Shown: positions 1-9,731 of the stretch, in pieces
Position numbering within the stretch: the first letter of the stretch is position 1
Layout of the letters: every line of letters starts with the position of its first letter
Assembly (NCBI RefSeq): GCF_013409255.1
Contig: NZ_JACCAS010000001.1
Span: 4,650,001 to 4,714,000, forward strand
Source: Paraburkholderia bryophila
Lineage (GTDB): Bacteria; Pseudomonadota; Gammaproteobacteria; Burkholderiales; Burkholderiaceae
DNA length: 64,000 nt
Direction: 5' to 3'
Notes under the pieces: generated by a model
What the model saw: only the letters and a program-made list of their open reading frames with translations
What the model was told of the DNA's origin: nothing
The model's database searches: none
Translations under genes and position numbers: made by a program

Positions 1-416
1 TGATGCAATGCTCGGAAGTCTGCACCGACGCCATCTGGTCGGCGGCGGCGTTCGAGCCGGTTGTGGACGAAGTCGAGTGCCGCTTACTCAGTGAACTTCC
101 GACCTGTCCGCATTGCGGCGCCGTTGCGCGACCGAACATCCTGATGTTCGGCGACTTTGACTGGATTGCGCTGCGCACCGAGGCGCAAGAGGCGCGACTG
201 AATGTTTGGCTTGCGTCCGTAGAACGGCCTGTCGTCGTGGAGATCGGCGCGGGCAAGACTATCCCGACTGTTCGGAATTTCAGTGAGCGGGTGGGCGCCC
301 GCGTCATCCGCATCAATCCCAAAGATCCGGGCATCGCTCCGCATCGTGGAGTCGGTTTTGCGAGCGGGGCGCTTCAAACGCTCTCGCTGCTGGACGAGGC
401 CTTAACCGGTTTTTAA
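1..416 (+). CDS. Sir2-family NAD-dependent protein deacylase, C-terminal part
   Basis: This is the 3' part of a gene that begins before the window. The visible 137 residues carry a Cys pair near the start (CSEVC) and a second pair in CPHCGAVARPNILMFGD, which match the zinc-binding part and following core of bacterial sirtuins. A later VEIGAGKTIPTV stretch and a VIRINP stretch fit the Rossmann half that binds NAD. Sirtuins remove acyl groups from lysine with NAD as co-substrate. The NAD-binding GAG motif and catalytic His lie outside the window, so activity cannot be judged. The Met at position 3 is unlikely to be the real start because it lies inside the fold. Confidence 0.8.
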   Translation, partial: MQCSEVCTDAIWSAAAFEPVVDEVECRLLSELPTCPHCGAVARPNILMFGDFDWIALRTEAQEARLNVWLASVERPVVVEIGAGKTIPTVRNFSERVGARVIRINPKDPGIAPHRGVGFASGALQTLSLLDEALTGF

Positions 417-467
417 CCGGCGTCTAGCGGGCGTCGATCGCGATTCACCCGCGCCCGCGCACCGCCC

Positions 468-1766
468 TCACTCCTCCACCATCACCCGCATATCCACCTT
501 GCGCTCATTCACCGCGCTGCGCCGTTTCGCGAGCCACATCATGAACGTGATGAAGCTGCCGAACACCACAATGATCCACTGCGCCGGCAGCTTCGCGGTC
601 AGCAGCAATGCATAGACCCCAAGCATCAGCAGCACGGCCAGATTCTGATTGAAATTCTGCACCGCGATCGAGTGCCCAGCGGACAACAAAGTCGCGCCGC
701 GATGCTGCAGAATCGCGTTCATCGGCACGATGAAAAAGCCCGACAACGCGCCGAGCAGGATCATCAGCGGATAAGCGAACAGAATGTAAAACGGCAGCAC
801 GTATGTGCCGATCCGAATGCCCGAGCCCGCCGGGAACAGATCCTTGTTGTAGAACGCCACCGCGATCGCCACCGCGCCGGTGAGAATCCCCACCGGCAGC
901 ACGCGCAACGATTTGCGCAATGGAATCAGCGCCGCCGCGGCCGCCGCGCCGACCGCGATGCCGAGCCCGGTGACGCCCTGCATCACCGCCGCCTTCGACA
1001 GCGACAGCCCGAGATTCACGTTGGCCCATTTGAGCACCAGCAATTGCAGCGTCACCGCGCCGCCCCACATCAAGGTTGTGACCCACAGCGCGATCTGCGC
1101 GAGCTTGTCGGCCCAGAGCACGTTGAAGCAGTGATAGAAATCGCCGACCAGCTTCTTCGGCTCGGCGAGGCGGTTCGGATAACGCGCGCCGGTGTCGGGA
1201 ATGAAAATATTGATCGCGGCGGCGATCGCGTACGTGACCATGGTCGCGAACATCGCCAGATCGGCGGACGAGCGGATCAGCGGCCAATGCGCATGCGCGA
1301 CGAATTTATCGGCGACCGTACTGATCAACGCGCCGCCGACCATCGTGCCGACAATGGTCGACAGCACAGTCGCCGATTCGAGCCACGCGTTCGCCTTGAC
1401 GAGTTTGTCGGCGGGCAGCAACTCGGTGAGGATGCCGTATTTGGCGGGCGAATACGCGGCCGCGCCGAAGCCGACCACGCCGTAGGCGATCATCGGATGC
1501 ACGCCCGCGATCATCATCAGGCAGCCGCTCGCCTTCAACGCGTTGGAGACGAACATTACGTGCCGCTTCTGCATGGCGTCGGCGAAGGCGCCGACGAACG
1601 GCGCGAGCAACACGTAGGAGACGGTGAAGAAAATCTGCAGCAGCGGGGTGACCCAGGCGGCCGAGCGAATCACGGAGAGTAGCGCGATGGCGGCGATCAG
1701 CAGGGCATTGTCCGCGAGCGACGAAACGAACTGCGCCGCGATGATTGTGTAGAAGCCTTTTTTCAT
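468..1766 (-). CDS. lplT: Lysophospholipid transporter LplT-like MFS protein (copy 1)
   Basis: An integral membrane protein of 432 residues with about 12 hydrophobic segments. It begins MKKGFYTIIAAQFVSSLADN, the typical start of the LplT subgroup of the major facilitator superfamily. LplT flips lysophospholipids across the inner membrane so that they can be re-acylated. The frame stays open upstream of this Met, but that part is Arg/Ala-rich and not membrane-like, so I chose the Met at 1766. A close paralogue lies at 55788-57095 on the same strand. In enterobacteria lplT sits next to the acyltransferase gene aas, which is not seen beside either copy here. Substrate is inferred from family only. 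Confidence 0.82.
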   Translation of the reverse strand: MKKGFYTIIAAQFVSSLADNALLIAAIALLSVIRSAAWVTPLLQIFFTVSYVLLAPFVGAFADAMQKRHVMFVSNALKASGCLMMIAGVHPMIAYGVVGFGAAAYSPAKYGILTELLPADKLVKANAWLESATVLSTIVGTMVGGALISTVADKFVAHAHWPLIRSSADLAMFATMVTYAIAAAINIFIPDTGARYPNRLAEPKKLVGDFYHCFNVLWADKLAQIALWVTTLMWGGAVTLQLLVLKWANVNLGLSLSKAAVMQGVTGLGIAVGAAAAAALIPLRKSLRVLPVGILTGAVAIAVAFYNKDLFPAGSGIRIGTYVLPFYILFAYPLMILLGALSGFFIVPMNAILQHRGATLLSAGHSIAVQNFNQNLAVLLMLGVYALLLTAKLPAQWIIVVFGSFITFMMWLAKRRSAVNERKVDMRVMVEE

Positions 1767-2072
1767 GAAGCGGGTCGGAAGCGGTGCGCCTGGTTGGACG
1801 CACGGCAGGGCGCAGCGAAAGACGCGCAAAACGCAACCGGCGAACGAGCGGGCCGGCGCGGCATCCCGCTTTGTAGCACGAACGCCTGCGCGATGCAGGC
1901 GAGCCAAACGAAAAAGCGGCCGAAGCCGCTTTGGGTGTTTCTTTGGGTGTGGCCTGAGCCGACACCCAAGACCGGTCGGTCGCGCAATGACGCGCGCCTG
2001 GCACGTGAATCCGGCACGTGAATCTGGCGGTTCCGGCTTCAGCCTTCACACCAGATCGCAGCCGTGTCTCGC
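1767..2072. other. Intergenic region between lplT copy 1 and suhB
   Basis: Both flanking genes run leftward. It contains the suhB terminator hairpin at 1909-1932. I see no convincing gene; the open frames here are extensions of the lplT frame or its shadows. Confidence 0.6.
1909..1932 (-). terminator. Rho-independent terminator after suhB
   Basis: AAAGCGGC (1913-1920), loop CGAA, GCCGCTTT (1925-1932). Read leftward, the 8-bp stem is followed by a run of T. It lies 140 bp after the suhB stop codon. Confidence 0.6.
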
Positions 2073-2876
2073 TCAGCCCGCTTGCTGACGGGTACGGCTA
2101 TAGCGCGACAGGATCGGGATCATCTGCGCGTAAATCTTCGGGTTGCCCGCGACGATTTCGCCGATGTGCAGGAAGTCCGAGTCGCCCGTGTAGTTGCCCA
2201 CCAGGCCGCCCGATTCCGTGATCAGCAGGCTGCCCGCGGCGACGTCCCACGGATTCAGGCCTTGCTCGAAGAAACCGTCCATGCGGCCGGCGGCGACGTT
2301 CGCCAGATCGAGCGCAGCCGCGCCCGGACGGCGCAGGCCGGCGCAGGCTTCGGTCATTTCAGCGAACTGGCGGCCGTAGGCGGCGAGGCCGTCGGTTTCG
2401 CGGAACGGGAAGCCCGTGCCGATCAGGCCGTCGGCGAGACGGTCGCGCTTGGCGACGCGGATACGGCGGTCGTTCAGGAACGCGCCACGGCCGCGCGAGG
2501 CGGTGAAGAGGTCGTTGCGGGTCGGATCGTAGACCACGGCCTGCGACACGACGCCCTTGTGGGCGAGCGCGATCGACACGCAGTAGTACGGGAAACCGTG
2601 AATAAAGTTGGTGGTGCCGTCGAGCGGATCGATGATCCACTGATATTCGGATTCGTTATCCGACTTGCCGGATTCTTCGGCGAGGATCGCGTGATCGGGG
2701 TAGGCGGTCTTCAGCGTGTCGATGATCGCCGCTTCAGACGCTTTGTCGACCTCCGTGACGAAATCGTTGTGCTGTTTCTTGCTGACCTGAAGCAGATCGA
2801 GGTCGAGCGACGCGCGGTTGATGATCTGGGCTGCGCGGCGCGCGGCCTTCACAGCAATGTTGAGCATGGGATGCAT
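2073..2876 (-). CDS. suhB: Inositol-1-monophosphatase SuhB
   Basis: A 267-residue member of the Mg-dependent inositol monophosphatase family, normal in length. The metal-binding signature [17 protein letters not shown] is present in the middle, ILAEESG precedes it, and the C-terminal [15 protein letters not shown] signature is intact, so it should be active. SuhB hydrolyses myo-inositol 1-phosphate; in E. coli it also joins the transcription antitermination complex on rRNA operons. The gene is divergent from trmJ across 343 bp. The start [15 protein letters not shown] matches the usual N terminus. Confidence 0.93.
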   Translation of the reverse strand: MHPMLNIAVKAARRAAQIINRASLDLDLLQVSKKQHNDFVTEVDKASEAAIIDTLKTAYPDHAILAEESGKSDNESEYQWIIDPLDGTTNFIHGFPYYCVSIALAHKGVVSQAVVYDPTRNDLFTASRGRGAFLNDRRIRVAKRDRLADGLIGTGFPFRETDGLAAYGRQFAEMTEACAGLRRPGAAALDLANVAAGRMDGFFEQGLNPWDVAAGSLLITESGGLVGNYTGDSDFLHIGEIVAGNPKIYAQMIPILSRYSRTRQQAG

Positions 2877-3219
2877 GAGACTGGATCCTTGTGCCGGGGC
2901 AGCACGGCTGCTGGCCGGTAAATAAGCGCTAAACCTGCGCTGACAGGGCGCCTGCGAGGCGCGAAAACAGCACGGAACGCTCGCCCGGTACAGGACCGGT
3001 GCGCATTCCGCCGACGGAGACGAATTGGATAAGAACGAGGCGCCGGACCTTTCGGTGTCTTTCGTAGACAGACGAAAACCGGACGCGAATCTCAGTATTT
3101 TACCTGAGTTTCGCCTGAGTCCGGGCGGCGAGGCATGGTTTGCCCGTATTTACAGGTAAATCGGACCGCTGCCGGGCTTGGCGCTACCATACGCGTCTTT
3201 AGTCTTGCAGAACGCCATC
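2877..3219. other. Divergent intergenic region suhB / trmJ
   Basis: It must hold promoters for both genes. An inverted repeat TTTCGT-AGACAG-ACGAAA lies at 3061-3078. A -10-like TACCAT at 3185-3190 lies just before the GTG chosen for trmJ, but no good -35 goes with it. No gene seen. Confidence 0.5.
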
Positions 3220-4059
3220 GTGGACCACACCCACCATTCCTCCGATCCTGCCGTGGCCGAGTTGCGCGGCGGCTTCACCTCGACCCGTTTCGTGCTCGTC
3301 GAGCCGAGTCATCCGGGCAATGTCGGCGCGGCGGCGCGCGCGTTGAAAACCATGGGCTTCTCGCGCCTCGTGCTGGTGTCGCCGCGCGTGCCGAACGTGC
3401 AAAACGATCCGGAAGCGATCGCCATGGCGAGCGGCGCGGACGACGTGCTGGCCTCCGCGCACGTCGTGCATACGCTCGCCGACGCACTGAGCGGCGTGCA
3501 CTGGTCGGTCGCGCTGACGGCGCGGCTGCGCGAATACGGGCCGCCGCAAGGCGCGCCGCGCGCTGCGGCCGGCGTCGCGCGCGAACAGGCGGCGCACGGC
3601 GAGATCGCGCTGGTGTTCGGCAACGAGCGCGCGGGCCTGTCGAACGAGGACGTCGAGCGCTGCAGCGCGCTGGTGCATATTCCGGCCAATCCGGCCTACA
3701 GCTCGCTCAATCTCGCGCAGGCCGTGCAGGTGCTGGCGTATGAGTTGCGTACGGCGTATCTGTCGACGGACAGCGCGGCGTCCACGGCGATGCAGACGGC
3801 CGCGCAAGGATCCGCGGCGCAGGGCGACCCAGCCGAACCCCGCGCGGCCAGCGACGAAATCGAGAGCATGTTCACGCATCTGGAAAGCGCGCTGGTCGCG
3901 CTCGAGTTTCTCGATCCGGCCAATCCGAAGAAGCTGATGTCGCGCTTGCGCCGGCTGTTCGCGCGTTCCGGTCTGGAGCGCGAGGAAGTGAATATCGTGC
4001 GTGGCATCGCCAAGCACATTCTGCAGAAAACGCGCCACCGGGACGGCGACGCTTCTTAA
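3220..4059 (+). CDS. trmJ: tRNA (cytidine/uridine-2'-O-)-methyltransferase TrmJ
   Basis: A SPOUT-class methyltransferase of 279 residues that would methylate the ribose of nucleotide 32 in the tRNA anticodon loop with S-adenosylmethionine. Diagnostic motifs: FVLVEPSHPGNVGAAARALK near the N terminus, LVFGNERAGLSNEDV, and IPANPAYSSLNLAQAVQVLAY, which forms the trefoil-knot cofactor site. The C-terminal part is longer than in minimal SpoU proteins, as in TrmJ. The frame is open from a TTG at 3178, but a -10-like TACCAT sits after that codon, so I prefer the GTG at 3220 (reads MDHTHHSSD). The start is uncertain by up to 14 codons. Confidence 0.88.
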   Translation: MDHTHHSSDPAVAELRGGFTSTRFVLVEPSHPGNVGAAARALKTMGFSRLVLVSPRVPNVQNDPEAIAMASGADDVLASAHVVHTLADALSGVHWSVALTARLREYGPPQGAPRAAAGVAREQAAHGEIALVFGNERAGLSNEDVERCSALVHIPANPAYSSLNLAQAVQVLAYELRTAYLSTDSAASTAMQTAAQGSAAQGDPAEPRAASDEIESMFTHLESALVALEFLDPANPKKLMSRLRRLFARSGLEREEVNIVRGIAKHILQKTRHRDGDAS

Positions 4060-4136
4060 GGCCGCGTAAAGCCGCGCGTCGCGATCGACGACCTTGCCGG
4101 CAGCGTGGGCTTCCGGCAGGTTTCGCGCAATCGCCC

Positions 4137-4142
4137 TACAAT
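4137..4142 (+). promoter_or_regulatory. Possible -10 element for cysE
   Basis: TACAAT lies about 120 bp before the cysE start and downstream of the trmJ stop. No clear -35 hexamer is placed at 16-18 bp, so this is weak. Confidence 0.25.
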
Positions 4143-4260
4143 CGCTCGAAACGTTCTAAGCAAAGCTGCCAATCTGCTATGCGGCAAGCATGCCGTCGCG
4201 TGTGATGTTCCACACCGGCGTTCTGCTGGCGATCTTTCCTCCCACGACACCATCCCTGCC

Positions 4261-5112
4261 ATGTTCACGAGACTTCGCGAAGACATTGCCACGATCCGCG
4301 AGCGCGATCCCGCCGCCCGCAGCGCCTGGGAAGTCATCACGTGTTACCCGGGCCTGCACGCGCTCGTGCTGCACCGGCTCGCGCATGCGTGCTGGCAGGC
4401 GCGGCGCCGCTGGCTCGCGCGCTTCGTGTCGCAGATGGCGCGCTTCATGACCGGCATCGAAATTCATCCGGGCGCGACGGTGGGGCGGCGCGTGTTCATC
4501 GATCACGGGATGGGCGTGGTGATCGGCGAAACGGCGCAGATCGGCGACGACTGCACGATCTACCAGGGCGTGACGCTCGGCGGCACGTCGCTTACGCGCG
4601 GCGCGAAACGGCATCCGACGCTTGAGCGCGGTGTGATCGTCGGCGCGGGGGCGAAGGTGCTGGGCGGTTTCACGATCGGTGCGGAAGCTAAGATCGGTTC
4701 GAACGCGGTGGTTACCAAACCGGTGCCCGCGCGGGGGACGGCGGTGGGTAATCCGGCGCGGATCATCATACCGGCGGCGGCCGCGGTGGCTTCGGCAGGC
4801 GCGTCCGGCGGGGCGCCAGGCGATGCGGCCGGAGTCGAGCCGCAGGAAGCGAAACGCGCGAGCGCAAGCAGTGCGTTCTGCGCCTACGGCATCACGCCGA
4901 ATGCGGACGATCCGGTGTCGCTTGCTATTCACGGGCTGATCGATCATGCGGCCACGCAGTCGAAACGCATCGACGAAATCGTCGGTGCGTTGGAGCGGCT
5001 GGGCACGAGTCTGGAAGGGCTGCAAGGCGCCGACGCGGCGTTGCTCGATTTGCGGCGTTTGTCGGCCGCGATCGCGGGGAAGGTGGAAACAGCAGCGTCA
5101 GCGGAGCGCTGA
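4261..5112 (+). CDS. cysE: Serine O-acetyltransferase with extended C-terminal tail
   Basis: The first step of cysteine synthesis: acetyl transfer from acetyl-CoA to L-serine. It is a short-type SAT: residues 1-60 hold the helical start ([19 protein letters not shown]), and residues about 64-170 form a left-handed beta-helix of hexapeptide repeats. Catalytic histidines are visible at His82 (FIDHGMG) and His118 (KRHPT); the acetyl-CoA loop is GVTLGGTS. The last about 110 residues are unusual: an Ala/Gly-rich linker, then a probable helix ([15 protein letters not shown] onward). The protein ends in SAER, not in the Ile that inserts into CysK in the classic cysteine synthase complex. The frame is open from 4105, but MFTRLRED is the family N terminus. 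It converges on lpxH with 10 bp between. Confidence 0.9.
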   Translation: MFTRLREDIATIRERDPAARSAWEVITCYPGLHALVLHRLAHACWQARRRWLARFVSQMARFMTGIEIHPGATVGRRVFIDHGMGVVIGETAQIGDDCTIYQGVTLGGTSLTRGAKRHPTLERGVIVGAGAKVLGGFTIGAEAKIGSNAVVTKPVPARGTAVGNPARIIIPAAAAVASAGASGGAPGDAAGVEPQEAKRASASSAFCAYGITPNADDPVSLAIHGLIDHAATQSKRIDEIVGALERLGTSLEGLQGADAALLDLRRLSAAIAGKVETAASAER

Positions 5113-5122
5113 GCCGCCCACA

Positions 5123-5920
5123 TCAATCCAGCGGCAGCGCCCGAATCCCTTCGGCATCGATCCGCAGATAACCACCACGGCGCTCGCCGTGGTCGAGATC
5201 CCAATCCGGCAGCACCCAGCGTGTGCCCGCAGCTTCGCGGTGCCGCGCCGGCCGGTGCGTGTGGCCGTGAATAAGGGTCGCCGTCTTCGACGATTTGAAG
5301 AGCGCCGCAATCGCCTTCGACGTCACGTCGTACTTCGGCGAGACCGGTCGCGAGCGTCCTTGCTCGCTCTTCGAGCGCATGTTTTCCGCGAGCGCCTGAC
5401 GCCAGCGAAACGGCCACGCCAGAAACAGAAACTGCGCGAAGCGACTGCGCGCAAAGCGGCGGAACGCCTGATAGCCAGGATCAGCGGTACACAGCCCGTC
5501 GCCGTGCGCGAGCACGACGCGGGTGCCGAACGCGGTGATCACGAACGGATCGGGCAGCCAGATCGCCCCGGCCGCTTTCATGAAGCGCTTGCCCAGCAGA
5601 AAATCGCGATTGCCATGCATGATGTAGAGCGCGATGCCGCGCTCCGACAGCGTGTGCAGCAGCGCCGCCATGCGGCCGGCGAACGGCTCGACGAGCATGT
5701 CGTCGCCGATCCAGTACTCGAACAGATCGCCGAGAATGAAAACCGAATCCGCCTGCTCCGCGGTGACGCGGATGAAATGCTCGAACGCGGCGACCGTGTG
5801 CGGAATCGCCTCGCTCAAGTGAATGTCGGAGAGGAAAAAAAACGGGCGTGCGGCGTGCGGGCGTTTGCCCTCGCCAGGCACGCCCGCGGCGACGCTTCGC
5901 AGCGGCGTTTCTTGCAGCAT
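5123..5920 (-). CDS. lpxH: UDP-2,3-diacylglucosamine diphosphatase LpxH
   Basis: A cytoplasmic, membrane-associated metallophosphoesterase that makes lipid X for lipid A. All family motifs are visible: FLSDIHLS with Asp32/His34, GDLFEYWIGDD (64-74), HGNRD (about 102-106), LAHGD, and LIHGHTHRPARH, so the dinuclear Mn site is complete. The N terminus is extended by about 25 residues relative to the E. coli enzyme. It is the last gene of a leftward block TPR-ppiA-ppiB-lpxH, 69 bp after ppiB. Confidence 0.93.
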   Translation of the reverse strand: MLQETPLRSVAAGVPGEGKRPHAARPFFFLSDIHLSEAIPHTVAAFEHFIRVTAEQADSVFILGDLFEYWIGDDMLVEPFAGRMAALLHTLSERGIALYIMHGNRDFLLGKRFMKAAGAIWLPDPFVITAFGTRVVLAHGDGLCTADPGYQAFRRFARSRFAQFLFLAWPFRWRQALAENMRSKSEQGRSRPVSPKYDVTSKAIAALFKSSKTATLIHGHTHRPARHREAAGTRWVLPDWDLDHGERRGGYLRIDAEGIRALPLD

Positions 5921-5989
5921 TGAAGGTGCCTGATATCAGTTCGAACGAGTCGACGCGTGCACGGCGCGCGTGGGGCGCGCCATGGCCGC

Positions 5990-6484
5990 TTAGTCGACGA
6001 TCACAGCCTTTTCGATCACGACGTCGTCGACCGGCACGTCCTGATGGAAGCCCTTCGAACCCGTCTTGACCTTCTTAATCTTCTCGATAATGTCCAGACC
6101 GTCGACGACCTTGCCGAACACGGCGTAGCCCCAGCCCTGCGGCGTCGGCGACGAGTGGTTCAGGAAGTCGTTGTCGTTCACGTTGATGAAGAATTGCGCG
6201 GTCGCCGAATGCGGGTCGTTCGTGCGTGCCATCGCAACCGAACCGTTGACGTTCTTCAGGCCGTTGTTGGCTTCGTTGTCGATCGCATCCGCGGTCGGCT
6301 TCTGCTTCATGCCGGGTTCGAAACCGCCGCCCTGGATCATGAAGCCGTCGATCACGCGGTGGAACACCGTGTTGTCGTAGTGACCGGCCTTCACGTAGTT
6401 GAGGAAGTTCTCAACCGACTTCGGCGCCTTCTCAGCGTCCAGTTCGAGCTTGATGACGCCGTGGTTCGTATGCAGTTCAACCAT
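5990..6484 (-). CDS. ppiB: Cytoplasmic peptidyl-prolyl cis-trans isomerase B
   Basis: A cyclophilin of 164 residues without signal peptide, which catalyses proline isomerisation during folding. The motifs [20 protein letters not shown] and [14 protein letters not shown] carry the active-site Arg, Gln and Phe residues. The start MVELHTNHG is fixed by an AAAGGA ribosome site just upstream; the frame is open a little further but without a better site. It is adjacent to its periplasmic paralogue ppiA, 137 bp away, and looks like the product of a tandem duplication. Confidence 0.93.
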   Translation of the reverse strand: MVELHTNHGVIKLELDAEKAPKSVENFLNYVKAGHYDNTVFHRVIDGFMIQGGGFEPGMKQKPTADAIDNEANNGLKNVNGSVAMARTNDPHSATAQFFINVNDNDFLNHSSPTPQGWGYAVFGKVVDGLDIIEKIKKVKTGSKGFHQDVPVDDVVIEKAVIVD

Positions 6485-6621
6485 GATGGAATCCTTTGAT
6501 GAACGAGGTGGGTAAAAAGCGCGGCCGCCCGTCACGTGATGCGATGACGGCGGTCCGCGCCGGGGCGTAGATTGAGCGCCTGCTGCTGATTGTTACTTGC
6601 TGTTGATTGCTGTCAATTGCG

Positions 6622-7203
6622 TTACTTGCCGACCACCGTAGCCGACTCGATCACGACGGCCTTGGCCGGCACGTCGCTCATCGGGCCGCGCGAGGTGGTG
6701 GGCGTGCCTTCGATCTTCTTCACGACGTCCATGCCGCTCGTGACCTTGCCGAACACCGCGTAGCCATTGCCGTCCGGATTCGGATAGTCGAGGCCGGCGT
6801 TGTCCACCGTGTTGATGAAGAATTGCGCGGTGGCCGAATTCGGATCGCTGGTGCGCGCCATGGCGAGCGTGCCGGCGGCGTTCTTCAGACCGTTACGGCT
6901 TTCGAGCGGAATCGGCGCGCGCGTCGGCTTCTCGGCGAAGCTCTGCGTGTAGCCGCCACCCTGAATCATGAAGCCGCGAATCACGCGATGGAAAATCGTG
7001 CCGCTGTACTGGCCGGACTTCACATAGTCGAGGAAGTTGGCGACCGTCTTCGGCGCTTTCTCAGGATACAACTCGACGCGGATGTCGCCTTCCGACGTCT
7101 TGAAGAGGACGGACGGATGCGTGGCTTGCGAACCGGACTGGGCAAAGGCGGGGGCGTTTGCGATCAGGGCGGCGCTGCCGAGCGCCAACATCAACCATTT
7201 CAT
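6622..7203 (-). CDS. ppiA: Periplasmic peptidyl-prolyl cis-trans isomerase A
   Basis: A cyclophilin of 193 residues with a cleavable signal peptide (MKWLMLALGSAALIANAPAFA, probable cut before Gln22), hence periplasmic. [17 protein letters not shown] and AQFFINTVDNAGLDYPN mark the active site. It lies 48 bp after the TPR gene, probably in the same transcript, followed by the cytosolic paralogue ppiB. Whether PpiA has a non-redundant client cannot be told from sequence. Confidence 0.93.
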   Translation of the reverse strand: MKWLMLALGSAALIANAPAFAQSGSQATHPSVLFKTSEGDIRVELYPEKAPKTVANFLDYVKSGQYSGTIFHRVIRGFMIQGGGYTQSFAEKPTRAPIPLESRNGLKNAAGTLAMARTSDPNSATAQFFINTVDNAGLDYPNPDGNGYAVFGKVTSGMDVVKKIEGTPTTSRGPMSDVPAKAVVIESATVVGK

Positions 7204-7251
7204 GAAGATCCTCAGGGTTGGAAAAAACGATGTGCCGAAAACAGCGTGGCG

Positions 7252-8055
7252 TTACTTCGACGGCGCCATGTAGGGCGGCATGGCGAGCGAGCCGTTCGAG
7301 CCGCCGAACTGGAAGCTGGACGTGTCGGTCATGTTCGAGGTGGCGCGGGCCGTGTAATCGTCCGGCGCGACGGCCGCCTTTTTCACGGCGGGCGTTTTGG
7401 TCTGCGGCGGCGAGACGATCTTCTGGATGTCCGCGAGGCGCTGCGTGGTCGTGGCGCTCGCCTTGCCCAGACTTTGCGCGCGACGGTAGGCCTCATTGGC
7501 CATGCGCAGATAGAGGTCGCCGAGGTTCTCGTAGGCGAGACCGTAGCCGGGATTCACCTTGGTTGCCGTTTCGAGCGCGGCGCGTGCTTCCGTATAACGG
7601 CCTTGCTTCGCGTAGAGCGCCGCCAGGTTGTTATACGGCTCGGGCAGCTCGGGGTACAACTGCGTGAGTTCGGTGAAGGCGGTGATCGCCTCTTCGTCGC
7701 GATTCAGGTGGGCCAGCACCGTGGCGCGCTTGAATTTGGCCTGCGCGTCGCGCGGGTTCGACGCGATGCGCGCGTCGAGCTGGGTCAGCGCGGCCTGCCA
7801 GTTTTTCTGCGCGATCGTGGTGTCGATTTCCGGCGTGTTGTCGCGCACCGCGGGGCCTTGCGGTAACGTCGACGCCTTCTGCGCGAACGCGGCGGCGCCC
7901 GGCACAACCGCCAGCGCGGCAGCGAGGGTGACGCGCAAGGCGAGGGCACGCGTGGAGTCACGGACAACGCCACGGGACATGCCGCGCACGACGCCACCAA
8001 AGGCTGTCGCGGCGAGGGTCGCAGCGCTACTCGCGCGGCCGCTGGAAGGTTTCAT
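7252..8055 (-). CDS. TPR-repeat protein, probably exported
   Basis: A 267-residue protein. Residues from about 37 hold an Arg followed by a hydrophobic stretch (VTLAAALAVVPGAAAFAQ) that looks like a signal peptide; a second Met at 7980 (MSRGVVRDS) would give a more normal n-region, so the start is uncertain. The middle contains about three TPR units (AQAKFKRATVLAHLNRDEEA, PYNNLAALYAKQGRYTEA, LAYENLGDLYLRMANEA), which usually bind other proteins. The C terminus is low-complexity and ends MPPYMAPSK. It is first in the leftward block with ppiA, ppiB and lpxH. Partner unknown; an envelope-assembly role is a guess from context. Confidence 0.75.
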   Translation of the reverse strand: MKPSSGRASSAATLAATAFGGVVRGMSRGVVRDSTRALALRVTLAAALAVVPGAAAFAQKASTLPQGPAVRDNTPEIDTTIAQKNWQAALTQLDARIASNPRDAQAKFKRATVLAHLNRDEEAITAFTELTQLYPELPEPYNNLAALYAKQGRYTEARAALETATKVNPGYGLAYENLGDLYLRMANEAYRRAQSLGKASATTTQRLADIQKIVSPPQTKTPAVKKAAVAPDDYTARATSNMTDTSSFQFGGSNGSLAMPPYMAPSK

Positions 8056-8079
8056 AGGCTCAGGTCTGGATGTTATACT
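8051..8079 (+). promoter_or_regulatory. Probable promoter of cysS
   Basis: TTCATA (8051-8056), 17-bp spacer, TATACT (8074-8079) with an extended TG at 8071-8072. It would give a leader of about 200 nt before cysS. It overlaps the start codon of the opposing TPR gene. Confidence 0.45.
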
Positions 8080-8286
8080 CCGACCCATTCTAACAAAAGG
8101 TCTGCGCGTTCCGTCGAACCGCAAACTGTCTTTTCGCCACTCGTGGTCGTCTCCGCCTTGATCGCAGCCTGACCGCCGCACCCGCTGCACCGGTTTTGCT
8201 GTACGCGACGCCCCCGCCGTCAGTTCGCGGGGCGCGGCGCGCATGAAACACATTGCGGATTTCTTTCGGCCCACGCACCGTTCTCT

Positions 8287-9684
8287 ATGGAATCACTGCG
8301 CATCTACAACACGCTCGCGCGTGACAAGCAAAACTTCGTGCCGCTGCAGCCCGGCGTCGTGCGAATGTACGTCTGCGGGATGACCGTGTACGACTATTGT
8401 CACGTCGGTCATGCGCGGGTCATGGTCGTGTTCGACATCGTGCAGCGCTGGCTGCGCACGCTCGGTTACGAGGTGACCTACGTGCGCAACATCACGGACA
8501 TCGACGACAAGATCATCCGGCGCGCGGTCGAGAACGGCGAGACGATCAAGTCGCTGACCGACCGCTTCATCGCCGCGTTGCATGAAGACGCGGACGCGCT
8601 CGGCATCGCGCGGCCCGACATCGAACCGCGCGCGACCGACTTCATTCCGCAGATGCTCGGCATGATCGAGAAGCTCGAGTCGAACGGTTACGCCTATCAG
8701 GCGAGCGACGGCGACGTGAACTACGCGGTGCGCAAGTTCGCGGGCTACGGCAAGCTGTCGGGCAAATCGATCGAAGATCTGCGCGCGGGCGAACGTGTCG
8801 CGGCGAACGACGCGAAGCAGGACCCGCTCGACTTCGTGCTGTGGAAAAAAGCGAAACCGGAAGAACCGGCCGACACCGGTTGGGACTCGAAATTCGGCCG
8901 CGGCCGTCCCGGCTGGCATATCGAATGCTCGGCCATGGGCTGCACGTTGCTCGGCGAACATTTCGACATTCATGGCGGCGGTCAGGACCTGCAGTTTCCG
9001 CACCATGAAAACGAAATCGCGCAAAGTGAAGCCGCGACCGGACAAACGTTCGTGAATTACTGGATGCACAACGGCTACGTGCAGATCGACAATGAGAAGA
9101 TGTCGAAGTCGTTGAACAACTTCTTTACGATTCGCGAAGTATTGGCGCAGTACGATGCCGAGGTCGTGCGGTTTTTCATTGCGCGTGCGCACTACCGTTC
9201 GCCGTTGAACTACAGCGACGTGCATATCGACGACGCTCGCAACGCGCTCGCGCGTTTGTACACCGCGTTGAAAGACGTCACGCCCGACAGCGTCCAGCTC
9301 GACTGGAACGAAGCGTTCGCGCAGCGTTTCCAGACCGCCATGAACGACGACTTCAACACGCCGGTCGCGGTGTCGGTGTTGTTCGAACTGGCTACTGAAG
9401 TGAACCGCACGCGCGACCCTGCGCTCGCCCGTCAACTGCGCTCGTTGGGTGCGGTGCTCGGGCTGCTCGGCCGTGAGCCGCGTGCATACCTGCAGCAGGC
9501 CGCGGGCGCCGCCGCCGAAGGCGCGCTCGAGCCCGCCGCGATCGAAGCGAAGATCGCCGTGCGCGTGGCCGCCAAGCAGGCGAAAGACTATGCGGCAGCA
9601 GACCGGATCCGGGCCGAATTGCTCGAGGCCGGCGTTGCACTTGAAGACAAACCCGGCGGGTTGACCGAGTGGCGGCGCGTGTGA
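8287..9684 (+). CDS. cysS: Cysteinyl-tRNA synthetase
   Basis: A class I aminoacyl-tRNA synthetase of 465 residues, standard length. [19 protein letters not shown] contains the zinc-binding Cys and the HIGH-type motif; [23 protein letters not shown] carries further zinc ligands and the active-site core; KMSKSLNNF is the KMSKS loop. It charges tRNA-Cys with cysteine. It is divergent from the TPR/ppi/lpxH block. Start ATG at 8287 ([15 protein letters not shown]) matches the family. Confidence 0.97.
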   Translation: MESLRIYNTLARDKQNFVPLQPGVVRMYVCGMTVYDYCHVGHARVMVVFDIVQRWLRTLGYEVTYVRNITDIDDKIIRRAVENGETIKSLTDRFIAALHEDADALGIARPDIEPRATDFIPQMLGMIEKLESNGYAYQASDGDVNYAVRKFAGYGKLSGKSIEDLRAGERVAANDAKQDPLDFVLWKKAKPEEPADTGWDSKFGRGRPGWHIECSAMGCTLLGEHFDIHGGGQDLQFPHHENEIAQSEAATGQTFVNYWMHNGYVQIDNEKMSKSLNNFFTIREVLAQYDAEVVRFFIARAHYRSPLNYSDVHIDDARNALARLYTALKDVTPDSVQLDWNEAFAQRFQTAMNDDFNTPVAVSVLFELATEVNRTRDPALARQLRSLGAVLGLLGREPRAYLQQAAGAAAEGALEPAAIEAKIAVRVAAKQAKDYAAADRIRAELLEAGVALEDKPGGLTEWRRV

Positions 9685-9731
9685 GCGCACCTCGTAGTTC
9701 CCTCTGATCGACTCGCCAGGCAGGAGGCAGG

